Source: JAEUNJ01 sp052035955
GTDB lineage: Bacteria; Pseudomonadota; Gammaproteobacteria; Burkholderiales; Rhodocyclaceae
Length of the DNA stretch: 33,696 nt
Assembly (NCBI GenBank): GCA_052035955.1
Contig: JBPOHD010000069.1
Location: 1-33,696 of the forward strand
Direction of reading: 5' to 3'
Part shown: positions 24,958 to 32,814 of the stretch, piece after piece
Layout of the letters: each line of letters starts with the position of its first letter
How positions within the stretch are numbered: position 1 is the stretch's first letter
The notes under the pieces: model-generated
The model's database searches: none
What the model saw: the letters and a program-made list of their open reading frames with translations, nothing else
What the model was told of the DNA's origin: nothing
Program-made: the position numbers and the translations under genes

Positions 24958-26607
24958 ATGGCTGTCGCGTTCCGCCGCCGGGCGGTCTGGTTCCTGTTTG
25001 CCGTCTTCACCGTCCTCTGGTTCGGCACCCTCGACCACCGGGCGCTGATCAAGCCCGACGAGGGCCGTTATGCGGAGATCGCGCGCGAGATGGCCGTTTC
25101 CGGCGACTGGGTGACCCCGCGCCTGAACGGCATCAAGTACTTCGAGAAACCGCCCCTGCAGTACTGGGCCACCGCCGCCGCCTTCCGCGCCTTCGGCGAG
25201 GACGAATGGACGGCCCGCCTGTGGCCGGCCCTCACCGGCTACCTGGCCGTCCTGGCCGTCGGCTTCGTCGGCGGCCGGCTCTTCGGCCCCGGGGCCGGCC
25301 TGGGGGCCGGAGCCGTCCTCGGGTCCTCCCTGCTGGCTGCGGTCATCGGCCATTTCAACGTCCTCGACATGGGCCTCACCGCCTTCCTGACCCTGGCCCT
25401 GGCCGGCGTGCTGATGGCCAACGGCGGCGGCGCCTCGCCGCCCGCCGCGCGCCGGTGGATGCTGCTGACCTGGGCGGCCCTCGCCCTGGCGGTTCTGTCC
25501 AAGGGCCTCGTGGCCCTGGTGCTGGCCGGGGGCACCCTGGTCCTCTATTCCCTGGCAGCCCGGGACGCGGGTCCCTGGCGGCGGCTCCATCCCCTGCCCG
25601 GTGCCCTCCTCTTCCTGGCCATCGCCGCGCCCTGGTTCATCGCCGCCGCCGACGCCAATCCGGAATTCCTCCGCTTCTTCTTCATCCACGAGCATTTCGA
25701 GCGCTTCCTGACCACCAGCCACCGGCGCGCCCAGCCGGCCTGGTATTTCCTCCCCGTGCTCGTCGCCGGCGCCCTGCCCTGGACCTTCGCCGTCCTCCAG
25801 GCCTGGTGGCAGGAGGGGCGGCGGGATCCGCCCGGCGGCTTCCGGTCGCGCCTGCTGCTGGCGATCTGGGCCCTGGTGGTGATCGGCTTCTTCAGCCTGT
25901 CGGGCTCCAAGCTGCCCTCCTACATCCTGCCCATGTTCCCCGCCCTGGCCCTGCTCGCCGGCGCCTGGCTGGCGCGGGTCCCGGAAACCTTGCTGGCCCG
26001 GCACTTCCTGGCCATCGCCCTCGTCGCCGCCGTCGCCGCCGGCCTCGCCCCGCGGGTGGCCGACCGGGCCGACGACGAGACGCCGAGGGCCATGACATCC
26101 GCCTACGCCGCCTGGCTGACCGGCGGGGCTGCCACTGCCGCCGCCACCGCCTTCCTCGGGGCGGCCCTGGCCCGGCAGCGCCGGCGCGAGGCCGCAATCC
26201 TCGCCGTCGCCGCGGGCGGCGTCCTGGCGGCCCACGCCATCCTGCTCGGCCACGAGGAACTGGCGGCGGCCAATTCGGCCAAGGCCGTGGCGGCCCGGCT
26301 CGCCGCGACCATTCCCGCGACGGCACCCTTCTACAGCGTGCAGACCTACGACCAGACCCTGCCCTTCTACTTCCGCCGCACCCTGACCCTGGTCGATTAC
26401 CGGGACGAGATGGATTTCGGACTGACCCGTGAACCGGCCCTGGGAATACCGACGGTCGCCGAGTTCGAGGACCGCTGGCGCCGGGGTCCGGCGGCCTTCG
26501 CCCTGTTCGCCCCGGGCACCTACGAAAGGCTGGCGGCCGCCGGGCTGCCCCTCCATGTCCTCGCCCGCGACGGCCGCCGCGTGATCGCCGCCAATCGGCC
26601 ACAATGA
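24958..26607 (+). CDS. arnT: ArnT-like GT-C glycosyltransferase (lipid A aminoarabinose transferase family)
   Basis: ArnT moves 4-amino-4-deoxy-arabinose from undecaprenyl phosphate to lipid A at the periplasmic face. The 549-residue protein has about twelve hydrophobic segments. The first periplasmic loop holds the GT-C acidic motif KPDEGRYAEIAREMA (32-46). YFEKPPLQYW near 61-70 is the other hallmark of this family. A soluble C-terminal region of about 140 residues (AANSAKAVAARLAA onward) is seen. Arn neighbours downstream support the substrate, though related enzymes transfer other sugars. It starts seven bases after the Mth938 gene and ends four bases before arnE. Confidence 0.88.
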   Translation: MAVAFRRRAVWFLFAVFTVLWFGTLDHRALIKPDEGRYAEIAREMAVSGDWVTPRLNGIKYFEKPPLQYWATAAAFRAFGEDEWTARLWPALTGYLAVLAVGFVGGRLFGPGAGLGAGAVLGSSLLAAVIGHFNVLDMGLTAFLTLALAGVLMANGGGASPPAARRWMLLTWAALALAVLSKGLVALVLAGGTLVLYSLAARDAGPWRRLHPLPGALLFLAIAAPWFIAAADANPEFLRFFFIHEHFERFLTTSHRRAQPAWYFLPVLVAGALPWTFAVLQAWWQEGRRDPPGGFRSRLLLAIWALVVIGFFSLSGSKLPSYILPMFPALALLAGAWLARVPETLLARHFLAIALVAAVAAGLAPRVADRADDETPRAMTSAYAAWLTGGAATAAATAFLGAALARQRRREAAILAVAAGGVLAAHAILLGHEELAAANSAKAVAARLAATIPATAPFYSVQTYDQTLPFYFRRTLTLVDYRDEMDFGLTREPALGIPTVAEFEDRWRRGPAAFALFAPGTYERLAAAGLPLHVLARDGRRVIAANRPQ

Positions 26608-26611
26608 CGCC

Positions 26612-26983
26612 ATGAACACCCTGAGCTTCGTCCTCGTCCTCACCGGCGTGCTGCTCAACGCCGCCGCCCAGCTCCTGCTCAAGGCCGGCACCAACGCCGT
26701 CGGCCACTTCGAGTTCCATGTGGACAACGTGCTGCCCGTGGGCTGGAAGCTCGCCACCCAGCCCCACATCCTGGGCGGCATGGCCTGCTATGCCGTGAGC
26801 CTGGTGGTCTGGATCATGGCCCTTTCCAGGACGCCGGTCAGCATCGCCTACCCGATGCTGTCCATCGGCTACGTGATCAATGCCTTCGTCGCCTATTCCT
26901 GGTTCGGCGAACCCCTGGCCTCCCAGAAGCTGCTCGGGATCGCCTTCATCGTCCTCGGCGTCTGGCTCGTGGCCCGCTCGTGA
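26612..26983 (+). CDS. arnE: ArnE/ArnF-type small EamA membrane protein (undecaprenyl-P-Ara4N flippase subunit)
   Basis: The 123-residue protein is a four-helix SMR/EamA half-transporter. Helices lie at about 4-24, 50-70, 76-95 and 100-121. The conserved pieces are LLNAAAQLLLKAGTNA, RTPVSIAYPMLSIGYVINA and FGEPLASQKLLGIAFIVLGVWLVA. In E. coli, ArnE and ArnF are both needed to flip the lipid-linked sugar. Only one such gene lies in this run, so it may act as a homodimer or have a partner elsewhere. It cannot be told whether it is closer to ArnE or ArnF. The stop overlaps the arnB GTG start by four bases. Confidence 0.82.
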   Translation: MNTLSFVLVLTGVLLNAAAQLLLKAGTNAVGHFEFHVDNVLPVGWKLATQPHILGGMACYAVSLVVWIMALSRTPVSIAYPMLSIGYVINAFVAYSWFGEPLASQKLLGIAFIVLGVWLVARS

Positions 26984-28134
26984 CTTCCCCCGCCGCCCTC
27001 CCCTTCCTGCCCTTCACCCGGCCGACCATCGACGAGGAAACGATCGCCGAGGTGACGACGGTCCTCCGCTCGGGCTGGATCACCACCGGTCCGCGGGCGG
27101 CGGCCTTCGAGGCGGCCCTGTCGGAACTTTGCGGCGGCCGCCCCGTGCGGGCCTTCAGTTCGGGCACGGCCACCCTGGAGACTGCCCTGCGCCTGGCCGG
27201 CGTCGGCCCTGGCGACGAAGTGATCACGACGCCGCTGACCTGGGTGGCGACGGCCAACGTGATCCTCGCCGTCGGCGCCCGGCCGGTCTTCGTCGATGTG
27301 GATCGGGCGAGCCGCAACATCGACCTGGAGCGGATTCCCGCCGCCGTCACCGCCCGCACGCGGGCGCTGATCCCGGTGGACCTGGCGGGCCTGCCGGTGG
27401 ATCGGGACCGCCTGTACCGGATCGCCGACGCCCACCGCCTGCGGGTGGTCGAGGACGCCGCCCAGTCCCTGGGCAGTTCCTGGGGCGGCAGGCCGATCGG
27501 CACGTCGTTCGGCGGCGGCCGCGACTTCGTCTCCTTCAGCTTCCACGCCAACAAGAACCTGACCACCGGCGAGGGCGGCGCCCTGGTGCTCCCCGACAAC
27601 GTCGATCCCGCCCTTTGCGAGCGCCTGCGCCTGCAGGGCGTGCAACGCTTCCCCGACGGCGGCATGGACGTGGCCGTGGCCGGCGGCAAGGCCAACCTGA
27701 CCGACATCGCCGCCGCCATCGGCCTCGGGCAGCTGAAGCGGCTGGCGGAATTCACCGCCCGCCGGCGCGCCCTGGCCGGGGCCTATTTGGCGCGTTTCGC
27801 GCTGCCCGACGGGCAGGCCCTGGTCGACCGCGGCCTGCAGTTGCCGCCGGCCGATGCCGGGCAAGGCAACTGGCATATGTTCCAGGTCCTCCTGCCGCCC
27901 GGCACGGACCGCGGCGCCGCGATTGCCGCCCTGCGCGAGCGGGGCATCGGCGCCGGCGTCCATTACCCGGCCCTGCACCTGTTCACCCTCTACCGGGGCC
28001 TGGGCTGGCGGGAAGGGGATTTCCCGGTGGCGGAGGACATCGGGCGCCGCATCCTGACCCTGCCGCTGTTTCCCGCCATGGCCGACGGCGACCCGGACCG
28101 GGTCGTCGCGGCGCTGGCCGCCATCCTCCCCTAG
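26980..28134 (+). CDS. arnB: UDP-4-keto-pentose aminotransferase ArnB (DegT/DnrJ/EryC1 family)
   Basis: ArnB transfers an amino group from glutamate to the 4-keto sugar, giving UDP-Ara4N. The 384-residue PLP enzyme begins LPFTRPTIDEETIAEV-like (9-25) and has SGWITTGPRAAAFEAAL (31-47), both typical. The SSGTATLETALRLAGVGPGDEVI stretch (60-82), VEDAAQSLGS (157-166) and the PLP lysine Lys192 in SFHANKNLTTGEGG are family signatures. The start is GTG, overlapping the arnE stop (GTGA). It lies 9 bp before arnC. Neighbouring arn genes make ArnB the best reading over other sugar aminotransferases. Confidence 0.9.
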   Translation: MTSPAALPFLPFTRPTIDEETIAEVTTVLRSGWITTGPRAAAFEAALSELCGGRPVRAFSSGTATLETALRLAGVGPGDEVITTPLTWVATANVILAVGARPVFVDVDRASRNIDLERIPAAVTARTRALIPVDLAGLPVDRDRLYRIADAHRLRVVEDAAQSLGSSWGGRPIGTSFGGGRDFVSFSFHANKNLTTGEGGALVLPDNVDPALCERLRLQGVQRFPDGGMDVAVAGGKANLTDIAAAIGLGQLKRLAEFTARRRALAGAYLARFALPDGQALVDRGLQLPPADAGQGNWHMFQVLLPPGTDRGAAIAALRERGIGAGVHYPALHLFTLYRGLGWREGDFPVAEDIGRRILTLPLFPAMADGDPDRVVAALAAILP

Positions 28135-28143
28135 AATGCCGCC

Positions 28144-29082
28144 ATGAGCCGTCCCGAAGTCTCCGTCGTCATCCCTGTCTACAACGAGCAGGAAGGCCTG
28201 GAAGCCCTCTTCTCCCGCCTCTATCCGGCCCTCGACGCCCTCGGACGGAGCTACGAGATCGTCTTCATCAACGACGGCAGCCGCGACGCCTCGCCGGCCA
28301 TGCTGCGGGAGCAGTTCCAGCGCCGCCCCGACGTCACGCGGGTGATCCTCTTCAACGGCAACTTCGGCCAGCACAAGGCCATCATGGCCGGCTTCGAGCA
28401 CGCCCGCGGCGAGAAGATCGTCACCCTGGACGCCGACCTGCAGAACCCCCCCGAGGAGATCGGCAAGCTCCTGGAGGCGATGGATGCCGGCCACGACTAT
28501 GTCGGCTCCGTCCGCCGGCGACGCAACGATGCCCTCTGGCGGCACCTGGCCTCGCGGACCATGAACCGGGTCCGCGAACGCATCACCCGGGTCCGCATGA
28601 CCGACCAGGGGTGCATGCTGCGCGCCTATTCCCGCGGCATCGTCGACGCGGTCAACAGTTGCCAGGAGGTCAACACCTTCCTGCCGGCCCTCGGCTACAC
28701 CTTCGCCCGCAACCCCGTCGAGGTGGTGGTGGAGCATGCCGAGCGTGAGGCCGGCGAATCCAAGTACTCCCTCTACAGCCTGATCCGGCTCAACTTCGAC
28801 CTGATGACCGGATTCTCCGTCGTGCCGCTGCAAATGGTCTCCTTCGCCGGCATCGTGCTGTCGCTGCTCGCCGCCTGCTTCGTCGTCTTCCTCTTCGTGC
28901 GCCGGATCGTCGTCGGGCCGGAGGCGGAAGGCCTCTTCACCCTCTTCGGCATCGCCTTCTTCCTGCTCGGCATCCTGCTCTTCGCCGTCGGCCTGCTCGG
29001 CGAGTACGTGGGCCGCATCTACCAGGAAGTGCGGCGGCGGCCCCGCTACCTGATCGACGCTGTCCTGGAGCGGAGGGAATGA
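28144..29082 (+). CDS. arnC: Undecaprenyl-phosphate Ara4N-formyl transferase ArnC (GT2)
   Basis: ArnC loads formylated aminoarabinose onto undecaprenyl phosphate at the cytoplasmic face. The 312-residue protein has a GT2 domain at about 5-215: VSVVIPVYNEQEGLEALF (6-23), the DGS region FINDGSRDAS (40-49), the DXD LDADLQNPPEE (97-107) and RMTDQGCMLRAY near 156-167. Two membrane helices follow (about 225-260 and 268-297). The tail GEYVGRIYQEVRRRPRYLI is conserved. Its TGA overlaps an ATG (ATGA at 29079) that looks like a coupled start, but that frame runs only through the repeat region that follows. Confidence 0.93.
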   Translation: MSRPEVSVVIPVYNEQEGLEALFSRLYPALDALGRSYEIVFINDGSRDASPAMLREQFQRRPDVTRVILFNGNFGQHKAIMAGFEHARGEKIVTLDADLQNPPEEIGKLLEAMDAGHDYVGSVRRRRNDALWRHLASRTMNRVRERITRVRMTDQGCMLRAYSRGIVDAVNSCQEVNTFLPALGYTFARNPVEVVVEHAEREAGESKYSLYSLIRLNFDLMTGFSVVPLQMVSFAGIVLSLLAACFVVFLFVRRIVVGPEAEGLFTLFGIAFFLLGILLFAVGLLGEYVGRIYQEVRRRPRYLIDAVLERRE

Positions 29083-29098
29083 GCGTGGGCCGCGCCCC

Positions 29099-29149
29099 GG
29101 CGAACCGGCGTCACCCCCTCCTGGAGGAGGGGGGCGGGGGGTGGGGAGT
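29099..29149. repeat. 51-bp direct repeat, copy 1
   Basis: It matches 29210-29260 with a single C/T difference; the copies are 111 bp apart. The core is a palindrome, CCCCTCCTGGAGGAGGGG, with 8-bp arms, followed by G-runs (GGGGGGTGGGGAGT). It sits directly after arnC. Confidence 0.85.
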
Positions 29150-29209
29150 CCGCCCCGCCCGCCGGGCCGCCCCTAGGGCGGGGAAGCCAGTTGCCCGGAG
29201 CCGCGTAGC

Positions 29210-29260
29210 GGCGAACCGGCGTCACCCCCTCCTGGAGGAGGGGGGTGGGGGGTGGGGAGT
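29210..29260. repeat. 51-bp direct repeat, copy 2, carrying the arnA-formyltransferase ribosome-binding site
   Basis: It is the same sequence as 29099-29149 apart from one base. Its right end, GGGGAG (about 29254-29259), lies seven to eight bases before the GTG at 29267 and is the apparent ribosome-binding site of the next gene. The 60 bp between the copies are GC-rich and non-coding. Confidence 0.8.
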
Positions 29261-29266
29261 GTCCTC

Positions 29267-30199
29267 GTGACCCGCTGCGTCGTCTTCGCCTACCACGACG
29301 TCGGCGTCCGCTGCCTGAAGGTGCTGCTCGCCCAGGGCCTGGACGTGGCCCTGGTGGCCACCCACCGGGACGATCCGGGGGAGAAGATCTGGTTCGCCAG
29401 CGTCGCCGCCGTGGCGGCGGACTACGACATCCCGGTGGCGACTCCGGACGACCCGAACACGGCGGAATTCACCGCCCGCGTCCGCGCCCTGGCGCCGGAC
29501 TTCCTCTTCTCCTTCTACTACCGTCGCATGCTCGGGCCGGACCTGCTGGCGGCGGCCGTCCGCGGCGCCTACAACATGCACGGCTCCCTGCTGCCCCGGT
29601 ACCGGGGCCGTGTGCCGATCAACTGGGCCGTGCTGCACGGGGAGAAGGAGACCGGCGCCACGCTTCACCGCATGGTCGCCAAGCCGGACGCCGGCGAGGT
29701 CGTCGCCCGCCAGGCCGTGCCCATCCTGCCCGACGACACGGCGGCGGAGGTCTTCGCCAAGGTGACCGTCGCCGCCGAAATGGCGCTCGCCGGAGCCCTG
29801 CCCGGACTGGTCGCCGGCACCGCGCCCCACCTGGCCCAGGATCTTTCGGCGGGAAGCTATTTCGGCGGGCGCCGGCCCGAGGACGGCCGCATCGACTGGA
29901 GCCGCCCTGCGGTGGCCATCCACGACCTGGTGCGCGCCGTCGCGCCGCCCTATCCGGGGGCCTTCTGCGACACCCGCCTGGGCCGCCTCGAGGTCCTCCG
30001 CACCCTGCCGAAACCCGGCCGCCGGGCGCGCTCCGCCGTGCCGGCGCTGTATGCCGAAGGCGGCCGCCTGTATGCCGACTGCGCCGATGGCGGCGTCGTC
30101 GGCATCCTCGACGCCCGCCTGGACGGCAGCCCCCTCACGGCGGCGGATTTTTCCGCCCGCATCGGCGACAACTTTCTGAACCTCCCTGCGCAACCATGA
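29267..30199 (+). CDS. arnA: UDP-Ara4N formyltransferase (ArnA N-terminal half as a separate gene)
   Basis: The product adds a formyl group from N10-formyl-tetrahydrofolate to UDP-Ara4N. The 310-residue protein matches the N-terminal domain of E. coli ArnA. It starts MTRCVVFAYHDVGVRCLKVL. The formyltransferase catalytic residues appear as Asn103 and His105 in NMHGSLLPRYRGR and Asp141 in KPDAGEVV, each one residue from the E. coli numbering. The C-terminal OB-like part is weaker. The GTG at 29267 fits the family start; an in-frame GTG at 29252 would add five residues encoded by the repeat. The stop overlaps the next start (ATGA), so the two halves of ArnA are coupled but not fused. Confidence 0.9.
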   Translation: MTRCVVFAYHDVGVRCLKVLLAQGLDVALVATHRDDPGEKIWFASVAAVAADYDIPVATPDDPNTAEFTARVRALAPDFLFSFYYRRMLGPDLLAAAVRGAYNMHGSLLPRYRGRVPINWAVLHGEKETGATLHRMVAKPDAGEVVARQAVPILPDDTAAEVFAKVTVAAEMALAGALPGLVAGTAPHLAQDLSAGSYFGGRRPEDGRIDWSRPAVAIHDLVRAVAPPYPGAFCDTRLGRLEVLRTLPKPGRRARSAVPALYAEGGRLYADCADGGVVGILDARLDGSPLTAADFSARIGDNFLNLPAQP

Positions 30200-31239
30200 A
30201 AAAAATCCTCATCCTCGGCGTCAACGGCTTCATCGGCCACCATCTCTCCAAGCGCATCATCGAAACCACCGAATGGGACGTCTATGGGATGGACATGCAG
30301 TCGGAACGCCTGGGCGACCTGCTCGGCAATCCGCGCTTCCACTTCTTCGAGGGCGACATCACCATCAACAAGGAATGGATCGAATACCACGTGAAGAAGT
30401 GCGACACCGTGCTTCCCCTGGTCGCCATCGCCACGCCGGCCACCTACGTGAAGGAACCGCTGCGCGTCTTCGAGCTGGACTTCGAGGCCAACCTGCCCAT
30501 CGTCCGGCAGGCCGTGCGCTACGGCAAGCACCTGATCTTCCCCTCCACGTCGGAGGTCTACGGCATGTGCCCGGACGGCGAATTCGATCCCGAGAACTCG
30601 CCGCTGGTCTACGGGCCGATCAACAAGCCGCGCTGGATCTACGCCTGCGCCAAGCAGCTGATGGACCGGGTGATCGCCGGCTACGGGCAGCAGGAGGGCC
30701 TCGACTACACCCTCTTCCGGCCCTTCAACTGGATCGGCGCCGGGCTGGATTCCATCCACACGCCCAAGGAGGGCTCGAGCCGGGTCATCACCCAGTTCCT
30801 CGGCCACATCGTGCGCGGCGAGAACATCAAGCTGGTGGACGGGGGCGCCCAGAAGCGGGCCTTCACCTATGTGGACGACGGCATCGACGCCCTGATGCGC
30901 ATCATCGAGAATCGGGACGGCGTCGCCACCGGAAAGATCTACAACATCGGCAACCCGGACAACAATTTTTCGGTGCGCGAACTCGCCGGAATGATGCTCT
31001 CCATGGCCTCGGAATACCCCGAGTACCGGGAGAGCGCCTCCCAGGTGAAGATCGTCGAGACGACGGCCGCCGACTATTACGGCAAAGGCTACCAGGACGT
31101 GCAGAACCGGGTCCCCCACATCGCCAACACCCGGCGCGAACTGGACTGGGCGCCGCGCACCGACATGGCCACCGCCCTGCGTCACATCTTCGAGGCCTAC
31201 CGGGGCCACGTGGGCGAGGCCCGGCGGCTGGTGGATTGA
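30196..31239 (+). CDS. arnA: UDP-glucuronate decarboxylase (ArnA C-terminal half as a separate gene)
   Basis: This NAD-dependent enzyme oxidises and decarboxylates UDP-glucuronate to the UDP-4-keto-pentose used by ArnB. The 347-residue SDR protein matches the C-terminal domain of E. coli ArnA. It begins KKILILGVNGFIGHHL (Rossmann glycines, 8-14). It has the catalytic STSEVYG (117-123, Ser119-Glu120) and YACAKQLMDRVI (149-160, Tyr149/Lys153). FRPFNWIGAGLDSIHTPKEGSSRV and RAFTYVDDGIDALMRII are also conserved. The ATG overlaps the formyltransferase stop. The repeat-filled gap before arnD follows. Confidence 0.94.
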   Translation: MKKILILGVNGFIGHHLSKRIIETTEWDVYGMDMQSERLGDLLGNPRFHFFEGDITINKEWIEYHVKKCDTVLPLVAIATPATYVKEPLRVFELDFEANLPIVRQAVRYGKHLIFPSTSEVYGMCPDGEFDPENSPLVYGPINKPRWIYACAKQLMDRVIAGYGQQEGLDYTLFRPFNWIGAGLDSIHTPKEGSSRVITQFLGHIVRGENIKLVDGGAQKRAFTYVDDGIDALMRIIENRDGVATGKIYNIGNPDNNFSVRELAGMMLSMASEYPEYRESASQVKIVETTAADYYGKGYQDVQNRVPHIANTRRELDWAPRTDMATALRHIFEAYRGHVGEARRLVD

Positions 31240-31256
31240 AGGCAGTCGCGAGCTTC

Positions 31257-31372
31257 GAGTCGGGAGTCGGGAGTGAAGGACGTCGCGGGCTGACCCGCTG
31301 AGGGAGGTAGGCCAACCTCCGCACTCACCACTCCCGACCCACCACTCCCAACTCACCACTCCCCACTCTCCA
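31257..31372. repeat. Inverted and tandem CCACTCCC/GGGAGT repeats between arnA and arnD
   Basis: The left arm GAGTCGGGAGTCGGGAGTG (31257-31275) is the reverse-complement type of the right arm. The right arm has four tandem units of the CACCACTCCC kind (about 31323-31370). Between them is a hairpin GGAGGT/ACCTCC (31303-31308 with 31315-31320). The 144-bp gap holds no gene. It resembles a small mobile or recombination-generated element within the arn operon. Confidence 0.65.
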
Positions 31373-31383
31373 CCGCCTCCCCC

Positions 31384-32307
31384 ATGCACCTCGGCCTCAA
31401 GATCGACGTCGACACCTACCGCGGCACCCTGCAGGGAGTGCCGCGCCTGGTCGAGATCCTGCGCCGCTTCGACGCCGGCGCCACCTTCCTTTTCTCCCTC
31501 GGCCCGGACCACACGGGACGGGCAATCCGGCGCGTCTTCCGGCCGGGCTTCATGAACAAGGTGTCGCGGACATCCGTCGTCTCCCACTACGGGGTCAAGA
31601 CCCTGCTCTACGGCACCCTGCTGCCGGGACCCGACATCGGACTGCGCTGCGCCGACATCCTGCGCGGCGTCCGCGATTCGGGCTACGAGACGGGCGTCCA
31701 TTGCTGGGACCACGTGGAATGGCAGGACCGGGTGGCGAAGGCGGCGGCGCCCTGGGTGGAAAGGGAGATGCGGCGGGCCCGCGAGCGCTACGAGGAAATC
31801 CTCGGCGCCCCGCCGCTGGCCCACGGTGCCGCCGGCTGGCAGATGAACGCCCACGCCCTGCGCCTGACCCAGCGCCTGGGCTATGCCTGGTCCTCGGACT
31901 GCCGCGGCACCCACCCCTTCATCCCGGTCTGGGATGCGGAACTGGTCTTCTGCCCGCAGATCCCGACCACGCTGCCGACCCTGGACGAGATCATCGGCCT
32001 GGCGGGCGTCGACGAGCAGAACGCGCACGAAGCCCTGCTGGCGCGAACCGCTCCCCTGAAGGGTGACCAGGTCTTCACGCTGCATGCCGAACTGGAGGGC
32101 ATGAAGCTGGCGCCGGTGTTCGAACGCCTGCTGGAAGGCTGGCGCCGTCAGGGCTACCGACTGGTGCCCCTGCACGACCTGTGGGAGAAGCTCGAATTGG
32201 CTAAACTACCCCGGCACGAAGTGGTCCCGGGCACCGTGCCCGGCCGCTCGGGCACCCTGATGCTGCAGGGCGAGGAATTCCTGTCATCCTGGAGGAGCGC
32301 CGCATGA
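31384..32307 (+). CDS. arnD: 4-deoxy-4-formamido-arabinose-undecaprenyl-phosphate deformylase ArnD
   Basis: ArnD removes the formyl group from the lipid-linked sugar before flipping. The 307-residue protein has the NodB/polysaccharide-deacetylase fold. LGLKIDVDTYRGTLQGVPRLVEIL (3-26) holds the metal-binding aspartates, GATFLFSLGPDHTGRA is motif-like, and ETGVHCWDHVEWQD near 103-116 supplies the histidine. AAGWQMNAHALRLTQRLGYAWSSD and FTLHAELEG are also ArnD-like. The ATG gives the family N-terminus. It follows the repeat gap and its stop overlaps the bcp start (ATGA). Confidence 0.93.
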   Translation: MHLGLKIDVDTYRGTLQGVPRLVEILRRFDAGATFLFSLGPDHTGRAIRRVFRPGFMNKVSRTSVVSHYGVKTLLYGTLLPGPDIGLRCADILRGVRDSGYETGVHCWDHVEWQDRVAKAAAPWVEREMRRARERYEEILGAPPLAHGAAGWQMNAHALRLTQRLGYAWSSDCRGTHPFIPVWDAELVFCPQIPTTLPTLDEIIGLAGVDEQNAHEALLARTAPLKGDQVFTLHAELEGMKLAPVFERLLEGWRRQGYRLVPLHDLWEKLELAKLPRHEVVPGTVPGRSGTLMLQGEEFLSSWRSAA

Positions 32308-32771
32308 GCAACAACATCATCGGACTGGAAGTGCCCGATTTCTCCCTGCCCGCCACCGGAGGCGAGGATTTCCGCCTCTCGGCCCAGCGCGGCAATGCCG
32401 TGGTCATCTACTTCTATCCGAAGGACAACACCCCGGGCTGCACCACCGAGGCCGGCCAGTTCCGCGACATGCACGGCGAATTCACCGCCGCGGGCGCCGT
32501 GCTGTTCGGCGTTTCCCGGGACAGCCTGCGGTCCCACGAGGGCTTCAAGGCGAAGCTGCGCCTTCCCTTCGATCTCATAGCGGACACCGAGGAACTGGCC
32601 TGCAACCTGTTCGGCGTGATGAAGATGAAGAAGATGTACGGCAAGGAAGTGCGCGGCGTCGAGCGCAGCACCTTCCTGATCGACCGGCACGGCATCCTGC
32701 GCCAGGAATGGCGGGCCGTGAAGGCCGACGGCCATGCGGCCGAGGTTCTCGCCGCCGTCAAGGCCCTCTGA
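32304..32771 (+). CDS. bcp: Peroxiredoxin of the Bcp/PrxQ family
   Basis: The product reduces hydrogen peroxide and organic peroxides in the cytoplasm, recycled by thioredoxin in the family. The 155-residue protein has the peroxidatic Cys46 in YPKDNTPGCTTEAGQFRD. The resolving cysteine found five residues later in E. coli Bcp is Gly here. The only other cysteine is Cys100 in EELACNLFGV, so it is either a one-Cys type or uses Cys100. FYPKDNTPG and GVERSTFLID are conserved. A GGAGGAG lies about six bases before the ATG, which overlaps the arnD stop. Confidence 0.94.
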   Translation: MSNNIIGLEVPDFSLPATGGEDFRLSAQRGNAVVIYFYPKDNTPGCTTEAGQFRDMHGEFTAAGAVLFGVSRDSLRSHEGFKAKLRLPFDLIADTEELACNLFGVMKMKKMYGKEVRGVERSTFLIDRHGILRQEWRAVKADGHAAEVLAAVKAL

Positions 32772-32814
32772 GCGCGCCCCCCGCGCATCCCCACCCCCAC
32801 CCCGCGACTCCGGA

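Noticed and set aside
29079..29270. 63-codon open frame overlapping the arnC stop
   Set aside because: It translates the two repeat copies (RRHPLLEEGGGGWGV twice) and has no independent support, although its ATGA start is noted as a possible relic.
29950..32175. 741-codon minus-strand open frame opposite the arn genes
   Set aside because: It crosses three real genes and two repeat regions with no family match. Its Gly/Val/Asp/His-rich translation is typical of an antisense shadow.
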